Shown in pieces: positions 26,692-36,217 of a stretch of 64,000 nt of DNA; within the stretch, counting starts at the first letter, position 1; each line of letters starts with the position of its first letter. The notes beneath the pieces were generated by a model. It was not told where the DNA came from and ran no database searches. It saw only the letters and a list, made by a program, of their open reading frames with translations. The translations under genes were made by a program, and so were the position numbers. The DNA is from Hwangdonia lutea (lineage in GTDB: Bacteria; Bacteroidota; Bacteroidia; Flavobacteriales; Flavobacteriaceae). Location of the stretch: contig NZ_CP136521.1 of assembly GCF_032814565.1 (NCBI RefSeq), positions 186,001-250,000 on the forward strand, written 5' to 3'.

Positions 26692-27719
26692 AATTCATTT
26701 GGTTATATAGCGTACGATTATATTTAAGTATTGGCATGTTTTTTTATTTCAGAAGAATAAAAATTCACGGTAAAACAAATATCCCCAAAAACAAACCCGT
26801 TTTACTACTGAGCAACCATCAAAATGCCTTATTGGATGCTTTATTAATTGCAACTAAAAGCGGTAGATTTTCTTATTTTTTAACACGAGCCGCGGTTTTT
26901 AAAAAGTCATTGGTTAGCAAGCTTTTAATGAGTTTGCAAATGCTTCCCGTTTATAGAGTTCGTGATGGATGGAGCAACATTACGAATAATAATGCCATTT
27001 TTGAAACCTGTTCCGAACTGTTACACAAAAAAGAAGCTATCGTTATTTTTCCTGAAGGAAGCCATAATTTAAAACGCACCGTAAGGCCTTTAAGCAAAGG
27101 CTTTACAAGAATTGTTTTTGATACTTTGGAAAAATATCCGGATACCGATTTACAATTAATTCCTGTGGGTTTAAATTTTGAACATGCCGAAAAATTTCCG
27201 GATAGCAGCTCCCTGTTTTTTGGTAAACCTATTTCGGCCAAAGATTTTATTTCGGATAACAGAAACGGGAATGTGGTGACATTAAAAGCTAGAATCCAAT
27301 CTGAAATAGCGCAGTTAACCACACACATTCCATCGGAAAACTATGATGAAACCGTAGCGACTTTAAACCATTTGCAAGTTGACTATTTAAACCCAAAAGC
27401 GGTAAATGCCTGTATTGAAAATCATTTTGAAAACTGCGTAACCCTTCGAAAACCAAAGTTAAAAGGAATCCGATTGTTTTTTAAAGGATTATTAATTTTG
27501 AATGTACTTATTCCCTATGTGATTTGGAAGTATGTGGCCGAACCAAAAATAGATGAAACTGAATTTGTATCTACCTTCAGGTTCGCAATCGCTATCACTT
27601 TAGTGCCATTTTATCTTTTAATTGTTATGCTATTTTCAACTTTATTATTCGGCATTGAAATAGCACTAATTTATGTTGTTTCAGTTTTAATAATTTCACT
27701 TTTGGCCGTAAAATTATAA
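26688..27719 (+). CDS. PlsC-like glycerolipid acyltransferase, membrane bound
   Basis: A 343-residue protein of the LPLAT superfamily that acylates glycerol phosphates in phospholipid synthesis. The start is a TTG that overlaps the previous stop (TTGA), suggesting coupling. The first acyltransferase motif is LSNHQNALLD (His44, Asp50): one residue longer than the classic NHx4D but a form seen in related Bacteroidota proteins. FPEGSH lies at 121-126. Two C-terminal membrane helices (about 262-280 and 295-340) are an addition to the minimal PlsC. Whether it acts as a 1- or 2-acyltransferase is not visible. Its 3' end overlaps the convergent M14 peptidase gene by 6 bases. Confidence 0.87.
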   Translation: MKFIWLYSVRLYLSIGMFFYFRRIKIHGKTNIPKNKPVLLLSNHQNALLDALLIATKSGRFSYFLTRAAVFKKSLVSKLLMSLQMLPVYRVRDGWSNITNNNAIFETCSELLHKKEAIVIFPEGSHNLKRTVRPLSKGFTRIVFDTLEKYPDTDLQLIPVGLNFEHAEKFPDSSSLFFGKPISAKDFISDNRNGNVVTLKARIQSEIAQLTTHIPSENYDETVATLNHLQVDYLNPKAVNACIENHFENCVTLRKPKLKGIRLFFKGLLILNVLIPYVIWKYVAEPKIDETEFVSTFRFAIAITLVPFYLLIVMLFSTLLFGIEIALIYVVSVLIISLLAVKL

Positions 27720-30221
27720 TTCCTTTCTAAAGAAAATAGCATTCAAAAACAATTTATTTGTGCCATACCAAAACGCTCTAAAATTGGTGTTATCGGTAAA
27801 GGCCACCACTTTACCCTTTCCTAGTTTTTTTATTTGCACCGGAACTGTTTCTGCTAATACCTCTAGGTTTGGTTTAGAAATGTAACCGCTTAAAAGTGGA
27901 TTTTTTGTGTATTTTATGGGGTTGTTATAGCTTAAAGAATCAGCTTTTATAAAAACAGTAGTGTTTCTAAACATCGCTATTTTATCATTTTTATATCCAA
28001 AATTTATGGGGTGCGATCGGTCTTGTTTTGCTTCAAAAATAGCACCGCCAATCACCTGTGCGCCATTAAAATCGCTCTTTTCTTCAAAGCTCACGTTTTT
28101 AGCCAACACATTGGTTTTCTTAAATTCCAATTTTATAAATTCTTCTTTCTTAAGCCATTTTACGGTATTTCTAAAACCAATAAGCGTGCCTCCATTTTCT
28201 ACCCAAGCCTTAAGTTTTTTGGTGTTCGATGTACTTAAAGACCTCATATTTGAAATAACGATGGTGTTGTAACGACTTAAATCTGCTCGGGCTATGGTTT
28301 TGGTATCTAATTTTGTTGTTGTAATATCAAAACGTGTATCGAACAAATGCCAAATTTCGCCCGCATCATAAGAGGTTATGCCATCGCCAACCAACAAAGC
28401 GATTTTGGGTTTTTTTAAGGTTTTAAATTTCCGGCTTCCTAAATCTATCCCATCTGTTAAACCCGTTTGTACCGCATCAATTTGCACATAACTTTCTTTA
28501 GCCAATGTGGTTAAAAGCGCATATAAATCCTCACTATTTAATTTTTGATTTTGAACGGGAATTAAAAGCGTTCCATAGTCATAATCTTTATTATTCATGC
28601 TAAATGGCTTTAACGCAACCTTAGTACGAATACCTTTTTTAAGTAGCTGATTGAGTAGTTTTGGCGCATAATATTCGTGCCATTCCATTAAATAAGCATA
28701 ATTACTTTGCTTTGAAACCTCACCTCTTTTTTGCTGTAAATCAGCAACTTTCCCACCCAAATTATTTGTTGAAACATTTTCAGCATAATCAACATTAAAA
28801 GCCAACGGGAAAGACCAAGCAGAAATATCGTAAAACAAACTATCTTGAAACGTGGTACGTTTTTCAAACATGGCATTAATTAAACGTGTATTCTTCTGGT
28901 TTTTAGGGACAATGTAACTGTAGCCTTTTTTGAAACGTTTTCCGTTTGCGGTAAAATCTTGTTTTATTTCGTGGAACTTTATTTTATGACGATTTAATAT
29001 CTCAGCTAAATGATAGGTCTTTGCAGCATCTTTTTCATCGCCAAAAACAATGGCCTTAGTTGCTTGTTTCGCAGCTTCTTGCCTCGCATTTTTATAAAAA
29101 TTGTGTTGATACTTTAAAATATCTTCACGCATATTTTTAGCAGCTTTTAAGGTAGATAATGCCGTAGTGAGTTGATTTCTGATGGTAAACGGAAAAGTTA
29201 AAATACCGTTTTCGCTTTCTTGCATGTGCCCTCTGGAGCTGGCTTGCTCGAATAAAATTCCAATACCGCCATTTATATCCGGAAATGTAGAACCCTTGCC
29301 GTAATAGAAATCATCATAACTTTCTTCGCTGTAATATAACGAGCCTATTTTGTTTAATGCTTCCGCATGAAAATTGCCGATTTGTTTAGTCAGTTCCTGA
29401 TTCAATTGAGGTGTTAAGGGATGTGTTCTTGAAGGAATACCGGGTTGAAAGAAAAACGTGGTGTTAGTTCCCATTTCGTGGTGGTCGGTTAAAATATTTG
29501 GCAACCATTTATGGAAAGATTCAATCCGCGCTCTAGATTCTGGCAATTGCACAGGCAACCAATCGCGATTCATATCAAACCAGTAATGGTTGGTTCTTCC
29601 ACCGGGCCAAACCTCTCTATATTCCCTATCGTTTGGATCTGGGTTTAAGTTGATGTTTTTATTGATATTTGCCCAATATGCAAAACGCTGTAAGCCATCG
29701 GGGTTTAAACTCGGGTCTAACAAAACAACCGTTTTATCTAACAATTCATTTATATAATCACTTTCTGAAGCAGCTAAATGATAGGCCAACAACAAACTCG
29801 AATTAGAGCCACTTGGCTCGTTTCCATGAATGGAAAACCCTTGGTAGACTACTATGGGTCTATCGGCGGTATTTGCGGAATCATTATTAGTTGCATCAAT
29901 ATGTTCTTTACGAATGGCATCAATGTTTTGATGGTTTTTAGGCGAAGTGATGGTTAGCAATAAAAGCGGTCTGTTCTCAAAAGTTTTACCTCTATCTTCA
30001 ATGGTAATTCTATCTGATGCTTCTGCAAGCGCGTACATATATTGCACGAGTTTATCGTGTGTAACGTGCCAATCGCCAACTTGATGACCAATTATGCTTT
30101 CTGGTGTTGGGATGTTTTTGTTGTAACTAATGTTTTGTGAAAAGTAATACGATAAGTCGGGATGGTTTTGCGAAACAGCAATAAAAGATGTTAAAAAACA
30201 AATTGTAATAAGTTTATTCAT
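27714..30221 (-). CDS. Exported M14-family zinc carboxypeptidase
   Basis: An 835-residue protein with a short signal peptide (MNKLITICFLTSFIAVSQ). The M14 domain (about 45-350) shows the zinc ligands His132 and Glu135 in FSIHGNEPSGSNSS, PSLNPDGLQRF, FDMNRDWLP, and a TDHHEMGTN segment, followed by a GGIGILFEQASSRG stretch expected to hold the catalytic Glu. The C-terminal ~270 residues resemble a class-I amidotransferase/ThuA-like fold (LLVGDGITSYDAGEIWHLFDTRF), a common pairing in Bacteroidota M14 enzymes. It acts on peptides in the periplasm or outside the cell; no type IX sorting domain is visible. It is divergent from the VWA gene. Confidence 0.92.
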   Translation of the reverse strand: MNKLITICFLTSFIAVSQNHPDLSYYFSQNISYNKNIPTPESIIGHQVGDWHVTHDKLVQYMYALAEASDRITIEDRGKTFENRPLLLLTITSPKNHQNIDAIRKEHIDATNNDSANTADRPIVVYQGFSIHGNEPSGSNSSLLLAYHLAASESDYINELLDKTVVLLDPSLNPDGLQRFAYWANINKNINLNPDPNDREYREVWPGGRTNHYWFDMNRDWLPVQLPESRARIESFHKWLPNILTDHHEMGTNTTFFFQPGIPSRTHPLTPQLNQELTKQIGNFHAEALNKIGSLYYSEESYDDFYYGKGSTFPDINGGIGILFEQASSRGHMQESENGILTFPFTIRNQLTTALSTLKAAKNMREDILKYQHNFYKNARQEAAKQATKAIVFGDEKDAAKTYHLAEILNRHKIKFHEIKQDFTANGKRFKKGYSYIVPKNQKNTRLINAMFEKRTTFQDSLFYDISAWSFPLAFNVDYAENVSTNNLGGKVADLQQKRGEVSKQSNYAYLMEWHEYYAPKLLNQLLKKGIRTKVALKPFSMNNKDYDYGTLLIPVQNQKLNSEDLYALLTTLAKESYVQIDAVQTGLTDGIDLGSRKFKTLKKPKIALLVGDGITSYDAGEIWHLFDTRFDITTTKLDTKTIARADLSRYNTIVISNMRSLSTSNTKKLKAWVENGGTLIGFRNTVKWLKKEEFIKLEFKKTNVLAKNVSFEEKSDFNGAQVIGGAIFEAKQDRSHPINFGYKNDKIAMFRNTTVFIKADSLSYNNPIKYTKNPLLSGYISKPNLEVLAETVPVQIKKLGKGKVVAFTDNTNFRAFWYGTNKLFLNAIFFRKEL

Positions 30222-30267
30222 TGTCGGTTAGGTTAGGTGATAAATATAAAAAAACCACAACACATAG

Positions 30268-30282
30268 CGATAAGGTTTATCG
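30268..30282. repeat. Short inverted repeat between the M14 and VWA genes
   Basis: CGATAA-GGT-TTATCG has perfect 6-bp arms and sits in the 161-base divergent promoter region, 46 bases from the M14 start. It could be an operator; there is no other support. Confidence 0.3.
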
Positions 30283-30382
30283 TTAATTTTAGAGCGATAT
30301 GCTACAGAATCAACTATCTGTTTTTTAGGCATATAGCCCAAAATTATTCAAATTTTTACTATTTTTAGTCAAATCATTAATT

Positions 30383-31789
30383 ATGAAGCTATTAATCCCT
30401 CTCTTTTGTGCGTTAAGTTTAATCTTTCAAACTTCGGCACAAGAACAAAAAACACCTTCCCCAATCTTATTTATCTACGACGCCAGCGGCTCCATGTGGG
30501 GACAACTTGACGGCAAGACCAAAAAGGAAATTGCATCAGAAGTATTGGCAACATCCGTAAGCAACCTTCCGGCGAACCAAAACATTGGCTTAATGGCTTA
30601 TGGGCATCGCAAAAAAGGCGATTGCAACGACATCGAGTTTTTGGTCGATTTAAAAAACGCCTCCAAAAGCAATATTACGAATGCTGTTAGCAAAATGAAT
30701 GCTTTGGGCAAAACTCCCTTGGCGCGTTCGGCTTCACTCGCACTCAACTCATTAAAGGATAGCAAAACAAAGGCCACCATCATTTTAATAACCGATGGCA
30801 TTGAATCTTGCAACGGTAATATTTGCGATGTGGTTTCAAAAGCCAAAACCGATGGCATCGATTTTAAGCTTCATATTGTAGGCTTCGGACTTAAAGAAAA
30901 CGAAACCGAACAATTGAGGTGCGCCACAGATGCCGGCGGCGGAAACTATTACGATGCCGCTAATGCGATTGCTTTAAGTGAAGGTCTTACCGAAGCCACT
31001 TCACTAAGCATCGATAAACCCGAAGGCAACTTTTCCGTTTATGCCACGAAAAACGGCAAGCCCGTTGATGCTTGGATTAAAGCCTCTAAAGCCGGAACAA
31101 AAAAAGTGGTTGATGGTTCGCGTATCTATCGCGATTCGGGTTGGGTGTATCTGCCTCCGGGAAAATACGACATTGTTATTAACCCGCTTGAAGGCACCGA
31201 TATTCCCGGGACTTCCATTACCATTGAAATGAAAGAAGGCGATATTAAACATGAAAACATCAGTTTTGATGGTGGCACCTTAGAGGTAATCACCACAAAT
31301 AATGGCGAAGGTTGGGATGCTCTTGTAAAAATGAAGGATATGGCCTCCGGGAAAGTAGCCGCCCAAACCCGGACCTATGGCGGAACTAAAACCATGGAAG
31401 TACCCGCCGGAAACTATAAAATAACCTTTCAGGCCCTGGCACTAAAAGGCAGCAATACATACTTTGAAGTAGATGATGTTGAAATAAAATCAAACACACC
31501 CACACCCATAAACCACGATTTTGAATCGGGCACTGCGGCAATCGGCGTACAAACCAAAAGCGGCGAACTTATTGATGCCTCCGTAAATTTTAAAGACGTA
31601 AAAACGGGAAAACGTGTAACCGGCGGCAGAACCTATACCGCTGCGAGCAGCAATCCCCGGTCGTTTTTATTGAACCCAGGGACTTACGAGGTTAAAATTG
31701 TTACGCTGGGCATACACAAAGGCAACTCGAGCACCTTAACCATTCAAGTTAAAAAAGGCGAAACCACAACCAAAATAATACGTTATTGA
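30383..31789 (+). CDS. Exported VWA-domain protein
   Basis: A 468-residue protein with a signal peptide (1-20, ending TSAQ). The von Willebrand A domain (about 25-205) has an intact metal-ion-dependent adhesion site, DASGS (Asp33, Ser35, Ser37), and LITDGIESC. Two or three beta-sandwich repeats follow (about 215-468), each with a (R/K)xYxxxG-type turn (DGSRIYRDSG, AQTRTYGGT, GGRTYTAASS) and ending in TYEVKI, resembling carbohydrate-binding or PEGA-like modules. Cysteines at CNDIEF, CNGNICD and RCATDAG may form disulfides. It likely binds protein or polysaccharide at the envelope. The next gene begins within 3 bases of its stop. Confidence 0.88.
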   Translation: MKLLIPLFCALSLIFQTSAQEQKTPSPILFIYDASGSMWGQLDGKTKKEIASEVLATSVSNLPANQNIGLMAYGHRKKGDCNDIEFLVDLKNASKSNITNAVSKMNALGKTPLARSASLALNSLKDSKTKATIILITDGIESCNGNICDVVSKAKTDGIDFKLHIVGFGLKENETEQLRCATDAGGGNYYDAANAIALSEGLTEATSLSIDKPEGNFSVYATKNGKPVDAWIKASKAGTKKVVDGSRIYRDSGWVYLPPGKYDIVINPLEGTDIPGTSITIEMKEGDIKHENISFDGGTLEVITTNNGEGWDALVKMKDMASGKVAAQTRTYGGTKTMEVPAGNYKITFQALALKGSNTYFEVDDVEIKSNTPTPINHDFESGTAAIGVQTKSGELIDASVNFKDVKTGKRVTGGRTYTAASSNPRSFLLNPGTYEVKIVTLGIHKGNSSTLTIQVKKGETTTKIIRY

Positions 31790-31791
31790 TT

Positions 31792-32775
31792 ATGGCACAC
31801 AACATGATAAAACCATTTAGCTTTTTAATGTATTTTTTAGCACTTATTGCCTTTTTCTTTTTAGGACTGATTTATGCCGGTATCACCGAAGCCGGAAAAG
31901 GGCAAATGCTCGCCGGTGGTGCCATTGTATTTGGTTACGGTGTTATTGCCGCTTTTATTGGGCTGTGTATTGCACTTATCCTTGGCTATAGTTTAAAGAG
32001 GCATTTTATTATAAAAATCAATGTTTTACTGACTTTAATAATTGCGGCTTCATTTGCCTATTTTACCATTAAATATCAAAAGCGTCAAAAAGAAAAAGAA
32101 CAACATAAAATTGAGCATCAACAATCAAAAAGACCAACCGCTCCAGCTGAAAATAAAATAGCAAAACCCATAGCGATGCTTGCTAAAAACACTTCAACTT
32201 TTAATTCTAAAAGCCCTATGGGATTGGGTATGTTTATACCGAATTTTCACGAGAACAAAACACTCTATTTTTATGGTAATTTAACCCAAGGAAAATCGGT
32301 TCAAGAGCATATGCCTGTGGATAGTATCACTTTTAAACAACGCGAATACGGCGGTTTTGATATTGCCACTGCCCCACCGTGGTTAGTACCCGATCATTTA
32401 AAATTAGATTACGATATGTTGTATTTTAAGGTACAATCCATATCTCATGATTTTATTGAAGTGACCGTTAACACCACCAACAACCAAACTAGTTTTGTGG
32501 ACCGCTATGCAGGCAAATTGATGTATTGGCCAGAGTTTCTTTTGGGGATTAACAGCGTAGAGTTTCCCAATCCTGAAAATCATAATATTTATGCAAGACC
32601 TTTTGATGCAGCAGGTACTATAAACACGCCTTACAGTTTTATGCGACCATTAAAAGTTACAGATGAATGGATGTATGTGGCGTTGTTAGATGACGATTTT
32701 AAGAATAAAGGCCATGGTTGGATCCGATGGAAAAAACAGGGTAAAATGCTCATTACCTATTCATTGTTAAGCTAA
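31792..32775 (+). CDS. Membrane protein of unknown function, partner of the VWA protein
   Basis: A 327-residue protein when started at the ATG at 31792 (an in-frame TTG at 31786 and an ATG at 31804 are alternatives). Three membrane helices lie in the first 100 residues (about 7-30, 38-64, 73-90), followed by a charged linker (KRQKEKEQHKIEHQQ) and a soluble domain rich in aromatic residues (about 150-327) with WPEFLLGINSVEFPNPENHNIYARPFDAAG and GHGWIRWKKQGKMLI, which looks SH3-like at the end. I do not recognise the family. It directly follows the VWA gene and is surely cotranscribed, so the two may work together. Confidence 0.75.
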   Translation: MAHNMIKPFSFLMYFLALIAFFFLGLIYAGITEAGKGQMLAGGAIVFGYGVIAAFIGLCIALILGYSLKRHFIIKINVLLTLIIAASFAYFTIKYQKRQKEKEQHKIEHQQSKRPTAPAENKIAKPIAMLAKNTSTFNSKSPMGLGMFIPNFHENKTLYFYGNLTQGKSVQEHMPVDSITFKQREYGGFDIATAPPWLVPDHLKLDYDMLYFKVQSISHDFIEVTVNTTNNQTSFVDRYAGKLMYWPEFLLGINSVEFPNPENHNIYARPFDAAGTINTPYSFMRPLKVTDEWMYVALLDDDFKNKGHGWIRWKKQGKMLITYSLLS

Positions 32776-32787
32776 AAATTAAGGTGA

Positions 32788-33342
32788 TTACTCTCTTAGC
32801 TTACCGCTGAAAACACTCACTTTTGAATTGAATGGATTTCCCGAAGCACGACGAAGCATCACCACTTGCCCGCAATGCCAAAGCGCATCGGCGATGGGGC
32901 CGTTAATAAGGTTCCAAAACGGAAATCTGTCGTTATCAAATTTAGAGAGATCATCGGTAGTCCTTAAAATTTCTGAAGCCTCCTTAATATTTAATAGGGT
33001 TTGTTTTCGTTTCTGTTGAAAAGTAAATTCCTTTTGGTTTTCATCTCTTTTTTTATCAATTAAGGCATTCAGTAGAAAATTTGATAATCCCAATAAATGG
33101 TCGATGGTTTCTGCACTTGTTCGTCCACTTTCACTAGGTTTATAGTTCAAATCTTCTTGTCGTAAGCCTTCGGTTGCCCAAAAATATCGAAACCCTAAAC
33201 CATCAACCATTCTAGCGGCTACGGTTCCAGCTGTATACGTTTCAGGGTATTCCGGAATTTCGTAATATGGTAATTTTTCTTCAGATTGTGCCATAACAGC
33301 AGTTGTTAATATTAAGGCTAATATTAGGGTAAATTTCTTCAT
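32788..33342 (-). CDS. Exported DinB-like four-helix protein
   Basis: A 184-residue protein with a signal peptide (1-18, VMAQ). The mature part is helical, with GFRYFWATEGLRQEDLNYKPSE, SAETIDHLLGLSNFLLNAL and ADALWHCGQVVMLRRASGNPF. The His residues in TIDHLL and ALWHCGQVV match the metal-site pattern of the DinB/YfiT family (PF12867-like). These are mostly cytoplasmic; export is unusual but occurs in Bacteroidota. The substrate is unknown. It ends 13 bases from the convergent membrane-protein gene. Confidence 0.82.
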   Translation of the reverse strand: MKKFTLILALILTTAVMAQSEEKLPYYEIPEYPETYTAGTVAARMVDGLGFRYFWATEGLRQEDLNYKPSESGRTSAETIDHLLGLSNFLLNALIDKKRDENQKEFTFQQKRKQTLLNIKEASEILRTTDDLSKFDNDRFPFWNLINGPIADALWHCGQVVMLRRASGNPFNSKVSVFSGKLRE

Positions 33343-33418
33343 TTTATTTTGGGTTTAAAGTCATGACATAATCGTAACTTTCGATAATCAAAAACAGATA
33401 AGCTTTCACTACTATTAA

Positions 33419-34378
33419 TTAGATTTTAAAGTTGATAACATCATCGTATTCTACTTTTGAGAATCCATCATTAAGATTTTCAAATTTGGCTATTTTAACT
33501 TTAAAGAAAGTTGTTTCTGGAATTTGAGCTTTACCAAATCGAAAATAAGTAAAACCACCCTCTTCTATTACTTTGATATCACTTATAGCTTTAAAATCAA
33601 TATTGTCAGTACTAAATTGCAAACCGATTAACCATTTGTTATTTGGAATATTTTGATATTTAAAATAATAATATTCATGGTCGGCCATTAGCTTAGGAAT
33701 TTCCGTAAATCCTACCTTGAACCAAATTGGTTTAACAAATTGAGAATTATTGAATTCTTCAAGAGAAAGAGGTCTTTTTAATAATTGCCATTTACTGTCT
33801 TCTGGAAAGTGAGTGATAATTGACCATTCAGGTTTAATATCAAAATAAAATTCTGATGTTGTTGATTCATTTGAAGTGCCCCAAGTTGTATCTATAAGCG
33901 TCCATTTACCATTTAGTTTAATTGCATTCCAAGCATGTCGGAAATTATCATCTTTTGTTAGTTCAACATAATGATTCCTTTCATCTCGAATATGTCCGCT
34001 TATTATCACAGCCTCAATATCAACCGCGTCCATAAACCATTTAAAAAGATTTGAATATCCTGCACAAACACCTTTTCTGTTTTTATAAACTTTATATTCC
34101 TCTTGTCTGATTGAATATTCTTTTAGTGAAATTATTCCCTCTTTTTTTTCATTGAGTGATTTATGATCATATTCAATATTTGTACTCGTCCAGTAATAGA
34201 AAAATCTTGCTAATTCTTGTTTGTCTTTAAGATGTTCTTTAGCAAAATCTGTCAACTCCAACATGCCAAGGTTCATCCCATTAGTTTTTTCAACCAATTC
34301 TTTTATTGATTCATTCTGAGAAAACCCATAATTAATTGCTGAAAAAATTACAAATGCTAAAAAGATTCTTTTTTTCAT
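33419..34378 (-). CDS. Exported transglutaminase-like (cysteine protease fold) protein
   Basis: I start at the ATG at 34378 (319 residues, signal peptide MKKRIFLAFVIFSAINYGFSQ); the longer form gives no signal peptide at its start. The transglutaminase-like core has Cys in RKGVCAGYSNLFKWF, His in RHAWNAIKLNGKW and Asp in TLIDTTWG, so the Cys-His-Asp triad is complete. The C-terminal half (about 200-319) is beta-rich and unassigned. Such proteins act as peptidases or crosslinkers, but many are only known by fold. By eye the coding sequence is more AT-rich than its neighbours. It lies 28 bases after the M28 peptidase gene and is probably in its operon. Confidence 0.85.
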   Translation of the reverse strand: MKKRIFLAFVIFSAINYGFSQNESIKELVEKTNGMNLGMLELTDFAKEHLKDKQELARFFYYWTSTNIEYDHKSLNEKKEGIISLKEYSIRQEEYKVYKNRKGVCAGYSNLFKWFMDAVDIEAVIISGHIRDERNHYVELTKDDNFRHAWNAIKLNGKWTLIDTTWGTSNESTTSEFYFDIKPEWSIITHFPEDSKWQLLKRPLSLEEFNNSQFVKPIWFKVGFTEIPKLMADHEYYYFKYQNIPNNKWLIGLQFSTDNIDFKAISDIKVIEEGGFTYFRFGKAQIPETTFFKVKIAKFENLNDGFSKVEYDDVINFKI

Positions 34379-34406
34379 AATTGGCTGAAACTTATAAAAG
34401 TTCAAA

Positions 34407-35825
34407 TCAATCCTTTATTTGTTCATCATTCGAAATAGGATTTACGCCATACTTATCAAATAAATATATCAATGAAGTCATGGTTGCTGCACCCAATTCC
34501 AGCTCGCGTTTATTAACATGCTCAAAGGTGTCGTTGGCGGCATGATGATGATCGAAATACCGTTGCGAATCCGGACGCAAACCAGCCAATACGTTGGTGC
34601 TGCTTTTTAACGGTCCAACATCGGCACCGCTTCCGCCTCTTTCAAAATAATGAATAAAGTACGGTTTAAATAAGGGTTTCCAACTTAATATTTGATTAAA
34701 ACTGGCGTCGTTGCAATCGAAACTAAACCCGCGCGGAGTAAATCCGCCTGCATCACTTTCTAAGGCAAATATGTGGTTTTCACCTTTCTGTTTGGCAACC
34801 TCGGCGTATTTATTGCCGCCCCGCAATCCGTTTTCCTCATTCATAAACAATACGACTCTGATACTGCGTTTTGGCTTAATTCCAGACTCCTTTAACAACC
34901 TTAAAACGTCCATAGATTGTACAACGCCGGCGCCATCGTCGTGCGAGCCATCACCTAAATCCCATGAATCTAAATGGCCGCCAACTATAATGTATTCATT
35001 AGGGAATTCGCTTCCTGTAATTTCGCCAATCACGTTATGCGACAACACATCGTCCAACTGTTTGCAGTTTTGCTTAAAATAGAACTTTAGCGACTTGTCC
35101 AATTTCAACATCGAACTCAATAACTCGGCGTCGTTAGTACTTATTGCCGCAGATGGTATGCGTTTATTAACGGGCAAGTCGTCATACGTCATGCTTCCCG
35201 TATGTGGTAAATCGTCCAATCGTAAATTCATGGAGCGCACAATAACGCCCACAGCACCGTATTTCGCAGCTTCAACGGCACCCATATAACGTTGATTTAC
35301 ACAACCGCCGTAAGCCTCGAAAGTACTAATAACATCGGGTTGCATCGGGCGATTATAAAACACGATTTTACCTTCGATATTCTCTTTTCCCAAAACCTCT
35401 AATTCCTCAAAATTTTTAACTTCAACGATGTTTGCTTTAAGTCCCATAGCTGGAGTTGCAATGGAGCCGCCCAATGCGCAAATATTTACGTTTGTGGTTT
35501 TTTTGGTGCCAAAACCACTAGGTGCAGTTTCAATATATGCAAATTCTTTAGCACCACGCACCCATTTTGGTACCATAACGGATTGCAACCACACTTTGTC
35601 CAAACCTAATTTTTCTAGTTCGGCTTTGGTGTAAGCCACCGCTTTTTCGGCATTTAAAGAACCTGACAAACGGCCACCTATTTGGTTTGATAAATGGTCT
35701 AACCATTCGTAGCTTTTACCGTTGGTTAAGGATTGGGTGTAAATTTCCCTTATAACCTGTTCGTCGGTTTGAGAAAAACTATTTATGGAACTTAATAATG
35801 TTATTAATAAAAAAATTCGTTTCAT
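34407..35825 (-). CDS. Exported M28-family metallopeptidase
   Basis: A 472-residue protein with a signal peptide (1-19, NSFSQ). It has an N-terminal part, a PA-like insert (about 130-235), and the M28 zinc aminopeptidase/glutamate-carboxypeptidase-like domain. Metal ligands and the catalytic Glu are readable: VGGHLDSWD (His284, Asp286), SHDDGAG (Asp296), MNEENG (Glu330/331), LESDAGG (Asp358), and a late His in DHHHAAND. It is a typical carboxypeptidase Q-like bacterial protein and would trim peptides outside the cytoplasm. It heads a probable operon with the transglutaminase-like gene. Confidence 0.94.
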   Translation of the reverse strand: MKRIFLLITLLSSINSFSQTDEQVIREIYTQSLTNGKSYEWLDHLSNQIGGRLSGSLNAEKAVAYTKAELEKLGLDKVWLQSVMVPKWVRGAKEFAYIETAPSGFGTKKTTNVNICALGGSIATPAMGLKANIVEVKNFEELEVLGKENIEGKIVFYNRPMQPDVISTFEAYGGCVNQRYMGAVEAAKYGAVGVIVRSMNLRLDDLPHTGSMTYDDLPVNKRIPSAAISTNDAELLSSMLKLDKSLKFYFKQNCKQLDDVLSHNVIGEITGSEFPNEYIIVGGHLDSWDLGDGSHDDGAGVVQSMDVLRLLKESGIKPKRSIRVVLFMNEENGLRGGNKYAEVAKQKGENHIFALESDAGGFTPRGFSFDCNDASFNQILSWKPLFKPYFIHYFERGGSGADVGPLKSSTNVLAGLRPDSQRYFDHHHAANDTFEHVNKRELELGAATMTSLIYLFDKYGVNPISNDEQIKD

Positions 35826-36217
35826 ATGAATTGCTAATTAGTGGATTCCTGCTTTCACTTCGACTTTACCGAGTGACCACAACGGAATAACAAACTTAAA
35901 ATATTTTAAAAGTTTAAATATACTATTTATTAAAAGTTGAGTGCTAACTTGAAACATAAAATTGTGTTAATTACATGCGGTAAGCACATTAACATCCCAA
36001 TGGCTATCGGGAGAACGGCATCCTTTTTTGAAAAAAGGCAAATACACTTTAGTTAAAACAAAAATTTTACAGTTAGCCACATTTCGACTGCGCGCAATGC
36101 AGGCTGCCTTAGTCCTCGCTATGACGTAAAAACAGATATCGCGGAAATATTCATATTCACGATTTCCAATATTTTAAATAAAAACCCATGAGTAAAGTGT
36201 GATAAAACGCCCAAATA
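35826..36217. other. 392-base intergenic region with repeat remnants
   Basis: No gene is visible. The gap holds pieces of dispersed flavobacterial repeats: CTTTCACTTCGACTTTACCG near 35851-35870, a hairpin CCTTTTT-TGA-AAAAAGG-like at 36022-36038, and an arm CACATTTCGACTGCGCGCAA at 36078-36097 running into AGGCTGCCTTAG and TCCTCGCTATGACG. These resemble decayed copies of the elements at 9985 and 38605. One of the hairpins may serve as terminator for the PPK2 gene. Confidence 0.6.
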
